Positions 44,889-54,575 of a DNA stretch of 64,000 nucleotides are shown here, one piece after another. The first letter of the stretch is position 1; the number at the start of each line of letters is the position of its first letter. The translations under genes were made by a program, and so were the position numbers. Source of the stretch: Mesorhizobium sp. M4B.F.Ca.ET.203.01.1.1 (lineage in GTDB: Bacteria; Pseudomonadota; Alphaproteobacteria; Rhizobiales; Rhizobiaceae); contig NZ_SRUO01000023.1 in the NCBI RefSeq assembly GCF_004791025.1, positions 1 to 64,000 of the forward strand, given 5' to 3'. The notes beneath the pieces are model-generated. The model worked only from the letters and a program-made list of their open reading frames with translations, was not told the DNA's origin and ran no database searches.

Positions 44889-45734
44889 TCTGCGGCTTGC
44901 GTCGCACCGGAAGGCCGGGCTCCGACGGCTTGGCAGGCTCTCTTCGCGTGCCGAGTACAGCCGAGCTTTGTTCGCGCCAGCGGTCTCGCGATTGTGCGGC
45001 TGGAAACCGCCCGGACACCCGCTGCCGGCGTGTGTCACCTTGACTCCGATGAGCTGTCGTCACGCAAAGTTGAAATCCGCAAGAACTGGCCTTCTCGCCC
45101 CACCTGCTTGACTGTTTCCTCCGTCGCAAGCACGTCATCCCCTCATCCTTGTTCAGCTCTTATCGATGTATCTCATTGTCCGGCCTGACGCTCGACTGTC
45201 AGACACCAGAACGCCCAACGGGGCTGGCCCGCCGGTCAACGGCAGCTGCTAAACAGAACGGCGATGTGCATGGGAATGCATCCATTGCGTAAATGCCTTC
45301 CATAAAGAAGATCGATTTCCTCACTGGCCCAACGTGAAATATAGCAACGTCTTCGTGGCGTCGTCGGCTGCGTCAGGAGTAGCGATGAAAACGTATTGGG
45401 GTCGCCTGCGTCTCCTTGGGCGGCGAGTGTAAAGTGTAGCGATGCGGCCTCAGGCGCGAACGGCGAGCCGCGCAGTGATCACCTTCGCCTGTGCCTTTGC
45501 GGCGGGGGTCAAGCGCTGGTCTGCTCGAATTTTTATCGTCTAGCTGGTTGAAACTGCGTCCGTTGCGGGCTGCAGAAGCCGGCCGGCCGAGAAACGGCAG
45601 CCGCACTTATAAAAGCACGCCAAGGCATGCGGGCATCCGTCAGTTGCAAAGGACAATAGTGGCCGCGCCGATTGGCCATCACGGGTCCATTAGGGCAGCC
45701 ACCAACATCAGTTCGCAAGAGGAGCAAAAGCAAT
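44889..45734. other. 846-bp gap between queE and the carbonic anhydrase gene
   Basis: No gene recognised. No sigma-54 site with correct spacing was found before the carbonic anhydrase gene; a near-miss (GGGCA...GTTGC, GG-to-GC spacing 12) lies about 100 bp upstream. Confidence 0.4.
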
Positions 45735-46433
45735 ATGTATCGTCGTCACCTGATCAAAGGGTTGGTTGCGCTCGGCGCATGCCGGATTTGCGTTCAAGCC
45801 GCCCAAGCGACCAGTGCCCATTGGGGATACACCGGTCCGGTCGGACCGGAGCACTGGGCTGATCTGGATAAGAAAAATTTCGTATGCTCTGCCGGCACGC
45901 AGCAATCGCCGATCGATATCAACAGCGCGGTCAAGGCGGATATCCCGCATATCGCCATCGGCTGGCACAAGGGCGGCGGCAATATGGTGAACAACGGCCA
46001 CACCATTCAAATCAATATGCCACAAGGCAGCACGCTGACCCGCGGCGATCGTGTCTACGAACTGGTACAGTTCCATTTCCATGCGCCAAGCGAACATCAC
46101 GTGGCGGGCAAGAGCTTCCCGCTGGAGGTGCATTTCGTTCACAAGGACACGCAAAGTGGTACTCTGGGCGTGCTGGGCGTCTTTTTAACGCCCGGCGCGA
46201 CAAATGCCAGCTTTGCTGCCCTTGCTGCGGCCTTTCCCGAACTGCCGAATGGGGAGGTTACGATCGACGAGGTGAATCCCAACTGGCTTCTGCCAGCGTC
46301 GCTTGGCTATTGGACTTATGAGGGCTCACTGACGACGCCGCCGTGCGCCGAAAACGTCGAGTGGATGGTGGCGATGGAACCGGTTGACGTTGATCCGGCA
46401 GACATCCAGCGATTTACCTCACTTTACCCGTGA
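45735..46433 (+). CDS. Periplasmic alpha-type carbonic anhydrase
   Basis: The 232-residue protein has a signal peptide (MYRRHLIKGLVALGACRI, cleaved near QAAQA) and the alpha-CA fold: WGYTGPVGPEHWADL, QQSPIDI, zinc histidines in QFHFHAPSEHHVAG and later EVHFVHKD, and the LTTPPCAENVEW segment near 205. It interconverts CO2 and bicarbonate in the periplasm. AGAGGAG precedes the ATG. An alpha-CA has been described as active in Mesorhizobium loti nodules; this looks like the same family. Confidence 0.95.
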   Translation: MYRRHLIKGLVALGACRICVQAAQATSAHWGYTGPVGPEHWADLDKKNFVCSAGTQQSPIDINSAVKADIPHIAIGWHKGGGNMVNNGHTIQINMPQGSTLTRGDRVYELVQFHFHAPSEHHVAGKSFPLEVHFVHKDTQSGTLGVLGVFLTPGATNASFAALAAAFPELPNGEVTIDEVNPNWLLPASLGYWTYEGSLTTPPCAENVEWMVAMEPVDVDPADIQRFTSLYP

Positions 46434-46621
46434 ACGCGCGCCCTTTTCATTCACCCAATCGACGCTTCATCCTGCGCCAGAGTTGAGCGCCGCCCCAGCG
46501 GTTCCGCACGGTCCAACATTCTTGGCACAAATTGGCGCGAAGCCTCCTCTTCCGGTCTGGCGGTCTGACGGCGCTCCCCAAGCTGGCTAGTCTAAAGGAT
46601 AGGGATTCGGTGCCGGCACCA

Positions 46622-46829
46622 CTCGTCCCAAAGACGTCGCGGCGAGGTTTGTCTGCAACCCGGCAATCACACGCCGCCCCGCCGTGGCAATGAAGACGTC
46701 TCTGTCGAGTCCGACGGAATATGATGCGCATGGAATAGCTGGCCGAAAAGGTGACCAGCGACAGGTGGTTCGAAGCCCGCGTCTTGCCGCAGCTGCACGT
46801 TCTACTCTGGGGTAACAAGAGGGCGGTGT
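46622..46829 (+). repeat. Degenerate second copy of the queE 3' end
   Basis: This stretch repeats about 190 bases of queE (about 44660-44885) with scattered changes and a small deletion: the segments encoding QPGNHTPP, VTSDRWFEARV and LPQLHVLLWGNKRAV are still visible. Frame and stop differ, so it is not coding. The two copies are in direct orientation and bracket the carbonic anhydrase gene. Confidence 0.8.
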
Positions 46830-47323
46830 ATACCTTCTCTTAGCTTCGCCGCCAACTACTCGGTTTTCCGAATTGCTCTCTATATTCTTGAAGGCGATGC
46901 GTTCGTTAAAGACATGTGCTGCGCACCTGGTGTAAAAGCTGCTCTCATCATGCAGAGGTCAAGTTGTAGCTGATGTTGCCCTTGATGCCGCAGCCTACCG
47001 CGGCGGGACCAAACTCAATGGCAAGCAGGCCGGCTAGGATCGTGCAGCCAGTCGCGAGCCTCGCCCACAACGGGGTCTCACGCGCATGATGGCGCCGGCC
47101 ATGGGTTCGGCGGTTGTACTCATTGTCTACATAGCGCCGTTTGCCCTCGCTCTTTCTCCCCGCGGGGCAGTATGCCCATCTATCATGACCAGGTGCATAT
47201 TAGCCCTATGCAGACAAGCGGGTGGCTACTTACATCGTGAGCGTTCTCGAGAAGCCGTAGTGGCGCACCGTGCTGACCAACAACGAAAAGGCGCAACCCC
47301 TTGCCCGCGCGTTCGGTTGCCGC
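46830..47323. other. Gap before the HEPN/MNT locus
   Basis: No gene, promoter or repeat that I can support; the open frames look like chance. Confidence 0.35.
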
Positions 47324-47751
47324 TCACTCGTCATCTTCTGGCGGTTCTAGTTTGCCAACCGAAACCTCTAGCCTCGTGGTGCACTCAATAAGGTTAGCTA
47401 GCAATTTGGCATCAATGTCTGTGTGCCCCTCGTACTCGGAGAGGTTTCGCTCGTTGTGCGCTTTAGAAAAATCTGAATGTCAGCCTTGTCGGTTCCGACG
47501 GTATGAACGAGCGCTTGAAACACCGAAGTGCGATTGTCCGAGCGATAGCCTTCGCGGCGTAGGGCTGCCAGGGCAAGCCGATGCGCAGCTCCATATAAGA
47601 GAGTGAATTGGCTGTCGGGGTCGAGACCTTTCTGTGCGTCAGTTAAATTCTTGCGGGCGCCACCCAGCATGCCGTCATATTCGGACAGCGATGGGGGCTC
47701 ACTTTTCATCAGCCCAATCTTTACGAGGTTGTCTAGTTCTTGCTTGCCCAC
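47324..47751 (-). pseudogene. HEPN-domain (HepT-like) protein gene with a frameshift
   Basis: Starting at GTG 47751, inside the end of the upstream gene, the product (VGKQELDNLVKIGLMKSEPP, then FTLLYGAAHRLALAALRREGYRS and TVFQALVHTVG-like) is an all-helical HEPN protein. An Arg...His arrangement near EGYRS..ALVHT could be the RNase or AMPylation-target motif. Near 47465, in a T run, the frame shifts by one base; the other frame continues AHNERNLSEYEGHTDIDAKL to TGA at 47324. A natural frameshift or sequencing error would separate the toxin tail. Confidence 0.65.
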
Positions 47752-48296
47752 GCTTGTAAATCTTTCTCCGAGCCGATGAGGAAAATCTTTGGAAGGGTAC
47801 TTACCTTTCGGACAAACGACCCTTTCTGCGACGCCTTTCGTTGCCATTCCTCCGGCGACAGAAATGTCGGACTGACCTTTCGGCCTAGTCTCAGTTCCGC
47901 GTTTTGTGCGGCTGAATAAAGTTCAGAGAGGTTCAGGTTATCGCCGACCACCATCAAATCGATATCGCTGCGTTCTGTGTCCGTGCCTTTGGCGACTGAA
48001 CCGTACACGAAGGCAGATTTGATCGAATGAAAGTGCGACAGCAATTCCCTTAGTGGCTCGGTTGGTATTTGGTTCTTAAGTGAAAAGTGCGCCGTGCTCT
48101 GCAAAGCAGGGGGGGCTGCGTTCTCAGGCCCCGCGCTAGTGCCGTCACGATGCGCCTTTAGGCGCTGGTATTCATCGACCGAAAGCAGCACAAGCCGTTC
48201 GCGGCCATTCTTGCTGATGATCACGGGTTCCGCTAGCGCCTTGTCCTGATACACCCCTAAGTTGCGCTGAAATTCAACCGAGCTAATGACCGACAT
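47733..48296 (-). CDS. Phd-like antitoxin domain fused to an MNT-type nucleotidyltransferase
   Basis: The 187-residue protein has two parts. Residues 1-48 resemble Phd/YefM antitoxins (VISSVEFQRNLGVYQDKALA, then VIISKNGRERLVLLSVDEY). Residues 75-187 form a minimal nucleotidyltransferase: FVYGSVAKGTDTERSDIDLMVV has the GS-X10-DxD signature of MntA-type antitoxins, which AMPylate HEPN toxins. The HEPN gene follows, overlapping by 19 bp. The Phd part could bind the AT-rich palindromic DNA just upstream (around 48310-48340), giving autoregulation. Confidence 0.75.
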   Translation of the reverse strand: MSVISSVEFQRNLGVYQDKALAEPVIISKNGRERLVLLSVDEYQRLKAHRDGTSAGPENAAPPALQSTAHFSLKNQIPTEPLRELLSHFHSIKSAFVYGSVAKGTDTERSDIDLMVVGDNLNLSELYSAAQNAELRLGRKVSPTFLSPEEWQRKASQKGSFVRKVSTLPKIFLIGSEKDLQAWASKN

Positions 48297-48667
48297 AGAA
48301 TTGTCCCGATAATCCGTTATATCCGTATAATACGTATCTTTTTGAAAATATCAATGATCTCGTGCTAAGGTACTGAATTATTTGCCTTCGATATAGCGCG
48401 TCGGCGGAACCAACTCGTAGACGGGCTATGAAAGGTTAAGCGCGGATGTCTATCGGCCGCCGGCGTTCCCGCTCCGCAAGCCTGCCTGAACTATTCCGCG
48501 CGGCGGTCAAGCCCCAGGCTCCTGCTCATCCAGCGACCGCAGGCTGGAAAGACAATAGCCGACGTCTTCCGATGGTCTCGCCATCAGCTTTGGGCTAGCT
48601 CCCCATTATCCCGCTTCGAGCTCGACACAGGGCGGTTTCGATGGCGCACGACAATCTGTGTCGGCTT

Positions 48668-48683
48668 TGTCGTGTCCGTGACA
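48668..48683. promoter_or_regulatory. NifA upstream activator site for nifH
   Basis: TGTCGTGTCCGTGACA matches TGT-N10-ACA, 90 bp upstream of the nifH -24 element. The rest of 48297-48667 shows no gene. Confidence 0.85.
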
Positions 48684-48773
48684 GACGCCTGAAAGGCCCG
48701 CTCGCGCGTTTTGCCGCCGTCTAAGTGGCTGGAATTTAATAACGAAGTTTCTTCTCGGATCGGCCGATCACGC

Positions 48774-48789
48774 TGGTACGCTTTTTGCG
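48774..48789 (+). promoter_or_regulatory. Sigma-54 promoter of nifHDK
   Basis: TGGTACGCTTTTTGCG: TGG, CG and TTGC at canonical positions with GG-N10-GC. The predicted transcript start is about 48800, giving a 77-nt leader to nifH. Confidence 0.88.
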
Positions 48790-48876
48790 ATGCTTGGTGT
48801 GAGGCGGCACGAGCTGCCTATCGGCACTTGTGTCGCGGGCAGTCGCGATGATTAGAACGAAGGAAGGAAAGCTATT

Positions 48877-49770
48877 ATGTCAGGTCTGCGTCAGATCGCC
48901 TTTTACGGCAAAGGCGGCATCGGCAAGTCCACCACCTCCCAAAATACGCTCGCCGCCCTTGTCGACCTCGGGCAGAGAATCCTCATCGTAGGATGCGACC
49001 CCAAAGCCGATTCCACACGCTTGATCCTGAATTCGAAAGCTCAGGATACCGTCCTGGATCTCGCCGCACAGGAAGGTTCGGTGGAAGACCTCGAACTCCA
49101 GGACGTGCTCAAGGTCGGCTACAGAGGCATCAAGTGCGTGGAGTCCGGCGGCCCCGAGCCGGGTGTCGGTTGCGCCGGCCGCGGCGTCATCACCTCGATC
49201 AATTTCCTCGAGGAGAATGGCGCTTATGACGATGTCGATTATGTCTCCTATGACGTCCTCGGCGACGTGGTATGCGGCGGCTTCGCCATGCCGATCCGCG
49301 AAGGCAAGGCCCAGGAGATCTACATCGTCATGTCCGGCGAGATGATGGCGCTCTATGCCGCCAATAACATCGCCAAGGGCATCCTCAAATATGCCCATTC
49401 GGGCGGTGTGCGGCTGGGCGGGCTGATCTGCAATGAACGTCAAACCGACCGTGAACTCGATCTGGCCGAAGCACTGGCTGGCCGATTGAATTCCAAGCTC
49501 ATCCACTTCGTGCCCCGCGACAACATCGTCCAGCATGCCGAACTCAGGAAGATGTCGGTGATCCAGTACGCGCCGGACTCCAAGCAGGCAGGGGAATACC
49601 GCGCTCTGGCCGAGAAGATCCACGCCAATTCGGGCCAGGGTACGATCCCGACGCCGATCACCATGGAGGAGCTGGAGGAGATGCTGCTCGACTTCGGCAT
49701 CATGAAGACCGACGAGCAGATGCTTGCCGAGCTTCACTCCAAGGAAGCGGCGAAGGCGGCGGCCCAGTAG
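48877..49770 (+). CDS. nifH: NifH, nitrogenase iron protein
   Basis: The 297-residue Fe protein dimer carries a [4Fe-4S] cluster and hydrolyses ATP while passing electrons to NifDK. P-loop YGKGGIGKSTTSQN at residues 9-22, cluster cysteines in VGCAGRGVI near 98 and DVVCGGFAMP near 133, and the Arg of CAGRG used for regulatory ADP-ribosylation in some bacteria. Full length, GAAGGAAGG ribosome site. Confidence 0.99.
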   Translation: MSGLRQIAFYGKGGIGKSTTSQNTLAALVDLGQRILIVGCDPKADSTRLILNSKAQDTVLDLAAQEGSVEDLELQDVLKVGYRGIKCVESGGPEPGVGCAGRGVITSINFLEENGAYDDVDYVSYDVLGDVVCGGFAMPIREGKAQEIYIVMSGEMMALYAANNIAKGILKYAHSGGVRLGGLICNERQTDRELDLAEALAGRLNSKLIHFVPRDNIVQHAELRKMSVIQYAPDSKQAGEYRALAEKIHANSGQGTIPTPITMEELEEMLLDFGIMKTDEQMLAELHSKEAAKAAAQ

Positions 49771-49856
49771 TGACATTAGCGCTGCCATGAATCGGCGCGC
49801 CTTGCAGAGAACGGCGCCTATTCGTTGAGGCGTCACCCAACCTTGAAAGGGGACTC

Positions 49857-51359
49857 ATGAGCCGGGAATACGAGAATGACGGTGCTCTTCATGCGAAGCT
49901 TATCGAAGAGGTGTTGTCGCATTATCCCGACAAGGCGGCGAAGCGCCGCAAGAAGCACCTCAACGTCGCAAAGAGCGGCAACGAGGCTGGCGGGGAAAGC
50001 GAGGTCCTTTCCGAATGCGACGTCAAATCGAACATCAAGTCCATTCCCGGGGTGATGACGATTCGCGGCTGTGCATATGCGGGTTCGAAAGGCGTGGTGT
50101 GGGGGCCAGTCAAGGATATGGTCCATATCTCGCACGGCCCGGTCGGCTGCGGCCAATACTCTTGGTCGCAGCGCCGCAACTACTACGTCGGTACGACGGG
50201 CGTCGACACGTTCGGGACAATGCAGTTCACCTCCGATTTCCAGGAGAAGGACATCGTCTTCGGCGGCGACAAGAAGCTGGAACAGATCATTGACGAGATT
50301 GAAGTCTTGTTTCCGCTTAACAACGGCATCACCGTGCAATCCGAATGCCCTATCGGCCTGATTGGCGATGACACCGAGGCGGTTTCTCGCAAAAAGACCA
50401 AGGAGTATGACAAGACGATCGTGCCGGTACGCTGCGAGGGTTTCCGCGGCGTCTCGCAGTCGCTTGGCCACCACATCGCCAATGATGCGATCCGGGATTG
50501 GGTCTTCGACAAAAAGGATGTCAAGTTCGAGGCCGGCCCCTACGACGTCAACGTCATCGGCGACTACAATATCGGCGGCGATGCCTGGGCCTCGCGCATA
50601 CTGCTTGAGGAGATAGGGCTGCGCGTGGTCGGCAACTGGTCGGGTGACGCCACACTCGCAGAGATCGAGCGCGCCCCGAAGGCTAAGCTCAATCTTATCC
50701 ACTGCTACCGGTCGATGAACTACATCTGTCGGCATATGGAGGAAAAGTATGGCGTCGCTTGGATGGAGTACAATTTCTTCGGTCCCTCCCAGATCGAAGC
50801 CTCTCTGCGCAACATAGCCAAGCATTTTGGGCCGGAAATCGAGGAAAAGACCGAAAAGGTCATTGCCAAGTACAGGCCGCTTGTTGATGCGGTCATCGCC
50901 AAGTACCTGTCGCGCCTGGAAGGAAATACCGTGATGCTCTATGTCGGCGGCCTGCGCCCCCGCCACGTCGTCACGGCCTACGAGGACCTCGGCATGGTCA
51001 TCGTGGGCACCGGCTATGAATTCGCCCACAGCGACGACTATCAGCGCACCGGCCACTACGTGAAGAACGGCACGCTGATCTATGATGACGTGACCGGCTA
51101 TGAGTTGGAGAAATTCATCGAAGGGATTCGCCCAAATCTGGTCGGCTCGGGAATCAAAGAAAAATACCCGGTGCAGAAGATGGGCATACCGTTCCGCCAG
51201 ATGCATTCCTGGGATTATTCAGGCCCGTATCACGGGTACGATGGCTTTGCCATTTTCGCACGTGATGTGGATCTCGCCATCAACAACCCGGTCTGGGACC
51301 TATTCCACGCGCCTTGGAAAAGAAGCCGGGGCGATGAGCGGGCGATGGCTGCCGAATAA
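49857..51359 (+). CDS. nifD: NifD, nitrogenase MoFe protein alpha chain
   Basis: The 500-residue subunit binds FeMo-co and half the P-cluster. P-cluster cysteines are in RGCAYAGSKG, HGPVGCGQYSW and QSECPIGLIGDD; FeMo-co ligands are Cys in HCYRSMNYI and His in MHSWDYSGPYHGYDGF. It lies 86 bp after nifH; GAAAGGGGA precedes the ATG. Confidence 0.99.
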   Translation: MSREYENDGALHAKLIEEVLSHYPDKAAKRRKKHLNVAKSGNEAGGESEVLSECDVKSNIKSIPGVMTIRGCAYAGSKGVVWGPVKDMVHISHGPVGCGQYSWSQRRNYYVGTTGVDTFGTMQFTSDFQEKDIVFGGDKKLEQIIDEIEVLFPLNNGITVQSECPIGLIGDDTEAVSRKKTKEYDKTIVPVRCEGFRGVSQSLGHHIANDAIRDWVFDKKDVKFEAGPYDVNVIGDYNIGGDAWASRILLEEIGLRVVGNWSGDATLAEIERAPKAKLNLIHCYRSMNYICRHMEEKYGVAWMEYNFFGPSQIEASLRNIAKHFGPEIEEKTEKVIAKYRPLVDAVIAKYLSRLEGNTVMLYVGGLRPRHVVTAYEDLGMVIVGTGYEFAHSDDYQRTGHYVKNGTLIYDDVTGYELEKFIEGIRPNLVGSGIKEKYPVQKMGIPFRQMHSWDYSGPYHGYDGFAIFARDVDLAINNPVWDLFHAPWKRSRGDERAMAAE

Positions 51360-51488
51360 ACATCTGCTTTAGCCCCAGTCTCCCACTGAGACGGTGAACT
51401 CCCGCGGCCTCTGATCCGCCGGAGCCTGGAACGTCTTGACGTCCTGAGCTGCCGTACCGCGCAGCCAGATGCAAAAGAGGTAATCATC

Positions 51489-53030
51489 ATGCCGCAGTCG
51501 GCTGAAAAAATTCTCGATCACGCTCCCCTGTTCCGCGAGCCGGAATACAGAAAGATGCTCGCTGAGAAGAAGCTAAACTTCGAATGTCCGCACCCCGATG
51601 AGATCGTTTCCGATCAGCGCGATTTCACCCAGACGTGGGAATACCGCGAAAAGAACCTCGCCCGCAAAGCGCTTGTCGTGAACCCGGCCAAGGCCTGCCA
51701 GCCGCTGGGTGCGGTATTCGCTGCCGCCGGCTTCGAACGAACCATGTCCTTCGTCCACGGCAGCCAAGGTTGCGTCGCCTATTACCGCTCGCACCTGTCG
51801 CGCCATTTCAAGGAGCCTGCCGCGGCGGTCTCCTCCTCAATGACCGAGGATGCGGCGGTGTTTGGCGGCCTGAAGAACATGGTCGACGGGCTCGCCAACA
51901 CCTACCAGCTCTACGACCCGAAGATGATTGCCGTGTCGACGACCTGTATGGCAGAGGTCATTGGCGACGACCTGCACAGCTTCATCCAGAACGCCAAGGA
52001 CGAAGATTCAGTCCCGCGCGACTTCGACGTGCCCTTTGCCCACACGCCGGCCTTCGTTGGCAGTCATGTCGACGGCTATGACAACATGGTCAAAGGCATT
52101 TTGGAGCACTTCTGGAAAGGCCAGGAGCGTACGCAAGTCGAAGGAGCCATCAACATCATTCCGGGCTTCGACGGCTTCTGCGTCGGCAACAACCGGGAGC
52201 TCAAGCGCCTGCTCGATGTAATGGGCGTGTCCTACACATTCATCCAGGATGCCTCTGACCAGTTCGATACGCCTTCGGACGGTGAATACCGCATGTATGA
52301 CGGGGGCACGAAGATCAACGAGGTGAAGAAGGCCCTCAACGCCGAGGCAACGCTTTCGCTGCAGCATCACAACACCCGAAAGACGCTGGGCTATTGCGAG
52401 GAGGTCGGGCAGGCGACGGCCTCGTTCCACTATCCGCTCGGCGTTCAGGCGACCGACGAATTCCTGATGGAGGTCGCGGCGATTTCCGGCAAGGAGATCC
52501 CCGAGGCAATTCGCCTCGAGCGCGGCCGACTGGTAGACGCCATGGCGGACAGCCAATCCTGGTTGCATGGTAAGAAATACGCCATCTACGGCGATCCCGA
52601 CTTCGTTCACGCGATGGCCCGCTTTGTCATGGAGACCGGCGGCGAGCCAACCCATTGCCTCGCCACCAATGGCACCTCGGCATGGGAAGCCGATTTGAAG
52701 AAGCTGCTAGCATCCTCGCCTTTCGGCAAGGCTGCCCAGGTTTGGGCGGGCAAGGACCTGTGGGCGCTGCGCTCACTGCTCTTTACCGAGCCGGTGGACC
52801 TTTTGATCGGCAATTCCTACGGCAAGTACCTGGAGCGCGACACCGGAACGCCGCTGATCCGGCTGATGTTTCCGATCTTCGATCGGCACCATCATCACCG
52901 CTTTGCGCTCTTTGGCTACCAGGGCGCGTTGCGCGTGCTTACGACGATCCTCGACAAGATCTTCGACAAACTCGATCGCGAGACGAGCGAGACGGGTGTG
53001 ACGGATTATTCCTATGACCTCACGCGCTAA
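51489..53030 (+). CDS. nifK: NifK, nitrogenase MoFe protein beta chain
   Basis: The 513-residue subunit supplies the other P-cluster ligands: CQPLGAVFAAAGFE, HGSQGCVAYYRSH and VSTTCMAEVIGDD. The 129-bp gap after nifD contains a small hairpin (GTCTC-CCACT-GAGAC, 51378-51392) that may tune relative expression. AAAGAGG precedes the ATG. Confidence 0.99.
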   Translation: MPQSAEKILDHAPLFREPEYRKMLAEKKLNFECPHPDEIVSDQRDFTQTWEYREKNLARKALVVNPAKACQPLGAVFAAAGFERTMSFVHGSQGCVAYYRSHLSRHFKEPAAAVSSSMTEDAAVFGGLKNMVDGLANTYQLYDPKMIAVSTTCMAEVIGDDLHSFIQNAKDEDSVPRDFDVPFAHTPAFVGSHVDGYDNMVKGILEHFWKGQERTQVEGAINIIPGFDGFCVGNNRELKRLLDVMGVSYTFIQDASDQFDTPSDGEYRMYDGGTKINEVKKALNAEATLSLQHHNTRKTLGYCEEVGQATASFHYPLGVQATDEFLMEVAAISGKEIPEAIRLERGRLVDAMADSQSWLHGKKYAIYGDPDFVHAMARFVMETGGEPTHCLATNGTSAWEADLKKLLASSPFGKAAQVWAGKDLWALRSLLFTEPVDLLIGNSYGKYLERDTGTPLIRLMFPIFDRHHHHRFALFGYQGALRVLTTILDKIFDKLDRETSETGVTDYSYDLTR

Positions 53031-53091
53031 GAGCCGTGGCCGGCTTTTCGCCGAGGCCATTCCTTGCCCAATGGACTGGGGAGGCTGAGCA

Positions 53092-54567
53092 ATGTCCTCC
53101 CTCAGCGCCAAAATCAAGGACGCCTTCGATGAGCCCGCCTGCGATAAGAACCGTGGCAAAGATGCCAAGGCGCGCAAGGAGGGCTGCTCGAAGTCGCTGA
53201 CACCAGGGGCGGCAGCCGGCGGCTGCGCCTTTGACGGAGCCAAGATCGTCCTGCAGCCGATCACCGACGTTGCGCATCTGGTCCATGCGCCGCTTGCCTG
53301 CGAGGGCAATTCTTGGGACAACCGTGGTGCGGTTTCGTCAGGACCGACCTTGTGGCGGACAAGCTTCACGACCGACCTCACCGAACTCGACCTGGTGATG
53401 GGGCAGGGCGAGCGGAAACTCTTCAAGGCGATCCGCGAGATCAAGCACACATACGCGCCGCCGGCGATCTTCGTCTACTCGACTTGCGTAACGGCGCTGA
53501 TCGGTGACGACATCGAGGCCGTGTGCAAACGCGCCACGGAAAAGTTCGGTTTGGCCGTGGTGCCGATCAATGCGCCTGGCCTGGCAGGCTCCAAGAACCT
53601 CGGCAACAAGCTCGCCGCCGAGGCGTTGCTCGATCATGTCATCGGCACGGTCGAACCCGACGACTCTGGGCCCTACGACATCAACATCCTTGGCGAATTC
53701 AACCTCTCGGGCGAATTCTGGCTTGTAAAGCCGCTCCTCGATCGGCTCGGGATCCGGGTGCGCGCCTGCATTCCCGGCGATGCGCGTTACCGCGACATTG
53801 CTTCCGCGCACCGCGCCCGGGCGGCAATGATGGTGTGCTCGACCGCGCTGATCAGTCTTGCCCGCAAGATGGAGGAGCGCTGGGACATCCCGTTCTTCGA
53901 GGGCTCCTTCTATGGCATCTCCGACACATCGCAAGCTCTTCGCAACCTTGTCAGGCTGCTGGTGAGGAAGGGCGCCGATCCGGAGATCCTCGAGCGCACA
54001 GAGACGCTAATCGCGCAGCAGGAGGCGATCGCGTGGAAGAAACTCGAATCCTACCGGCAAAGGCTCCAAGGCAAGCGCGTGCTGCTCAACACAGGCGGTG
54101 TGAAGTCCTGGTCGGTTGTCCATGCGCTGATGGAGATCGGAATCGAGATCGTCGGCACCTCGGTCAAGAAATCTACGGTGCAGGACAAGGAGCGCATCAA
54201 ACAAGTTCTCAAGCACGACAAGCACATGTTCGAATCCATGGCTGCGCGCGAGCTGTACGCCATGCTCTCTGAACACAGGGCCGATATCATGCTGTCGGGC
54301 GGTCGCACGCAATTCATTGCGCTCAAGGCCAAGACGCCCTGGCTCGATATCAACCAGGAGCGCCAGCATCCTTATGCCGGCTATGACGGCATGGTGGAAC
54401 TCGTACGCCAGATCGACCTCGCCATTCACAATCCGATCTGGTCTCAGGTGCGCCAGCCGGCCCCGTGGGATTGCCAGCCTGATCTGATAGGCGAATTGCC
54501 GTGCACGAGGAACGAGACCGCGTACCTGTTTGATGAATTCGCATGCGCGACGGCACACGAGTGTTGA
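53092..54567 (+). CDS. nifE: NifE, FeMo-co assembly scaffold alpha subunit
   Basis: The 491-residue NifD paralogue has GGCAFDGAKIVLQPI near residue 42, HAPLACEGNSWDNRG and YSTCVTALIGDD. With NifN it matures the NifB product into FeMo-co. It follows nifK by 61 bp. No separate sigma-54 promoter was seen, so it probably belongs to the nifH transcript. Confidence 0.98.
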   Translation: MSSLSAKIKDAFDEPACDKNRGKDAKARKEGCSKSLTPGAAAGGCAFDGAKIVLQPITDVAHLVHAPLACEGNSWDNRGAVSSGPTLWRTSFTTDLTELDLVMGQGERKLFKAIREIKHTYAPPAIFVYSTCVTALIGDDIEAVCKRATEKFGLAVVPINAPGLAGSKNLGNKLAAEALLDHVIGTVEPDDSGPYDINILGEFNLSGEFWLVKPLLDRLGIRVRACIPGDARYRDIASAHRARAAMMVCSTALISLARKMEERWDIPFFEGSFYGISDTSQALRNLVRLLVRKGADPEILERTETLIAQQEAIAWKKLESYRQRLQGKRVLLNTGGVKSWSVVHALMEIGIEIVGTSVKKSTVQDKERIKQVLKHDKHMFESMAARELYAMLSEHRADIMLSGGRTQFIALKAKTPWLDINQERQHPYAGYDGMVELVRQIDLAIHNPIWSQVRQPAPWDCQPDLIGELPCTRNETAYLFDEFACATAHEC

Positions 54568-54575
54568 GGCGACCG

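Noticed and set aside
45650..45735. Sigma-54 promoter before the carbonic anhydrase gene
   Set aside because: The best candidate has GG and GC 12 bp apart instead of 10.
48880..51206. Very long minus-strand frames opposite nifH and nifD
   Set aside because: Typical antisense frames in high-GC coding DNA; composition is the mirror of the conserved nif proteins.
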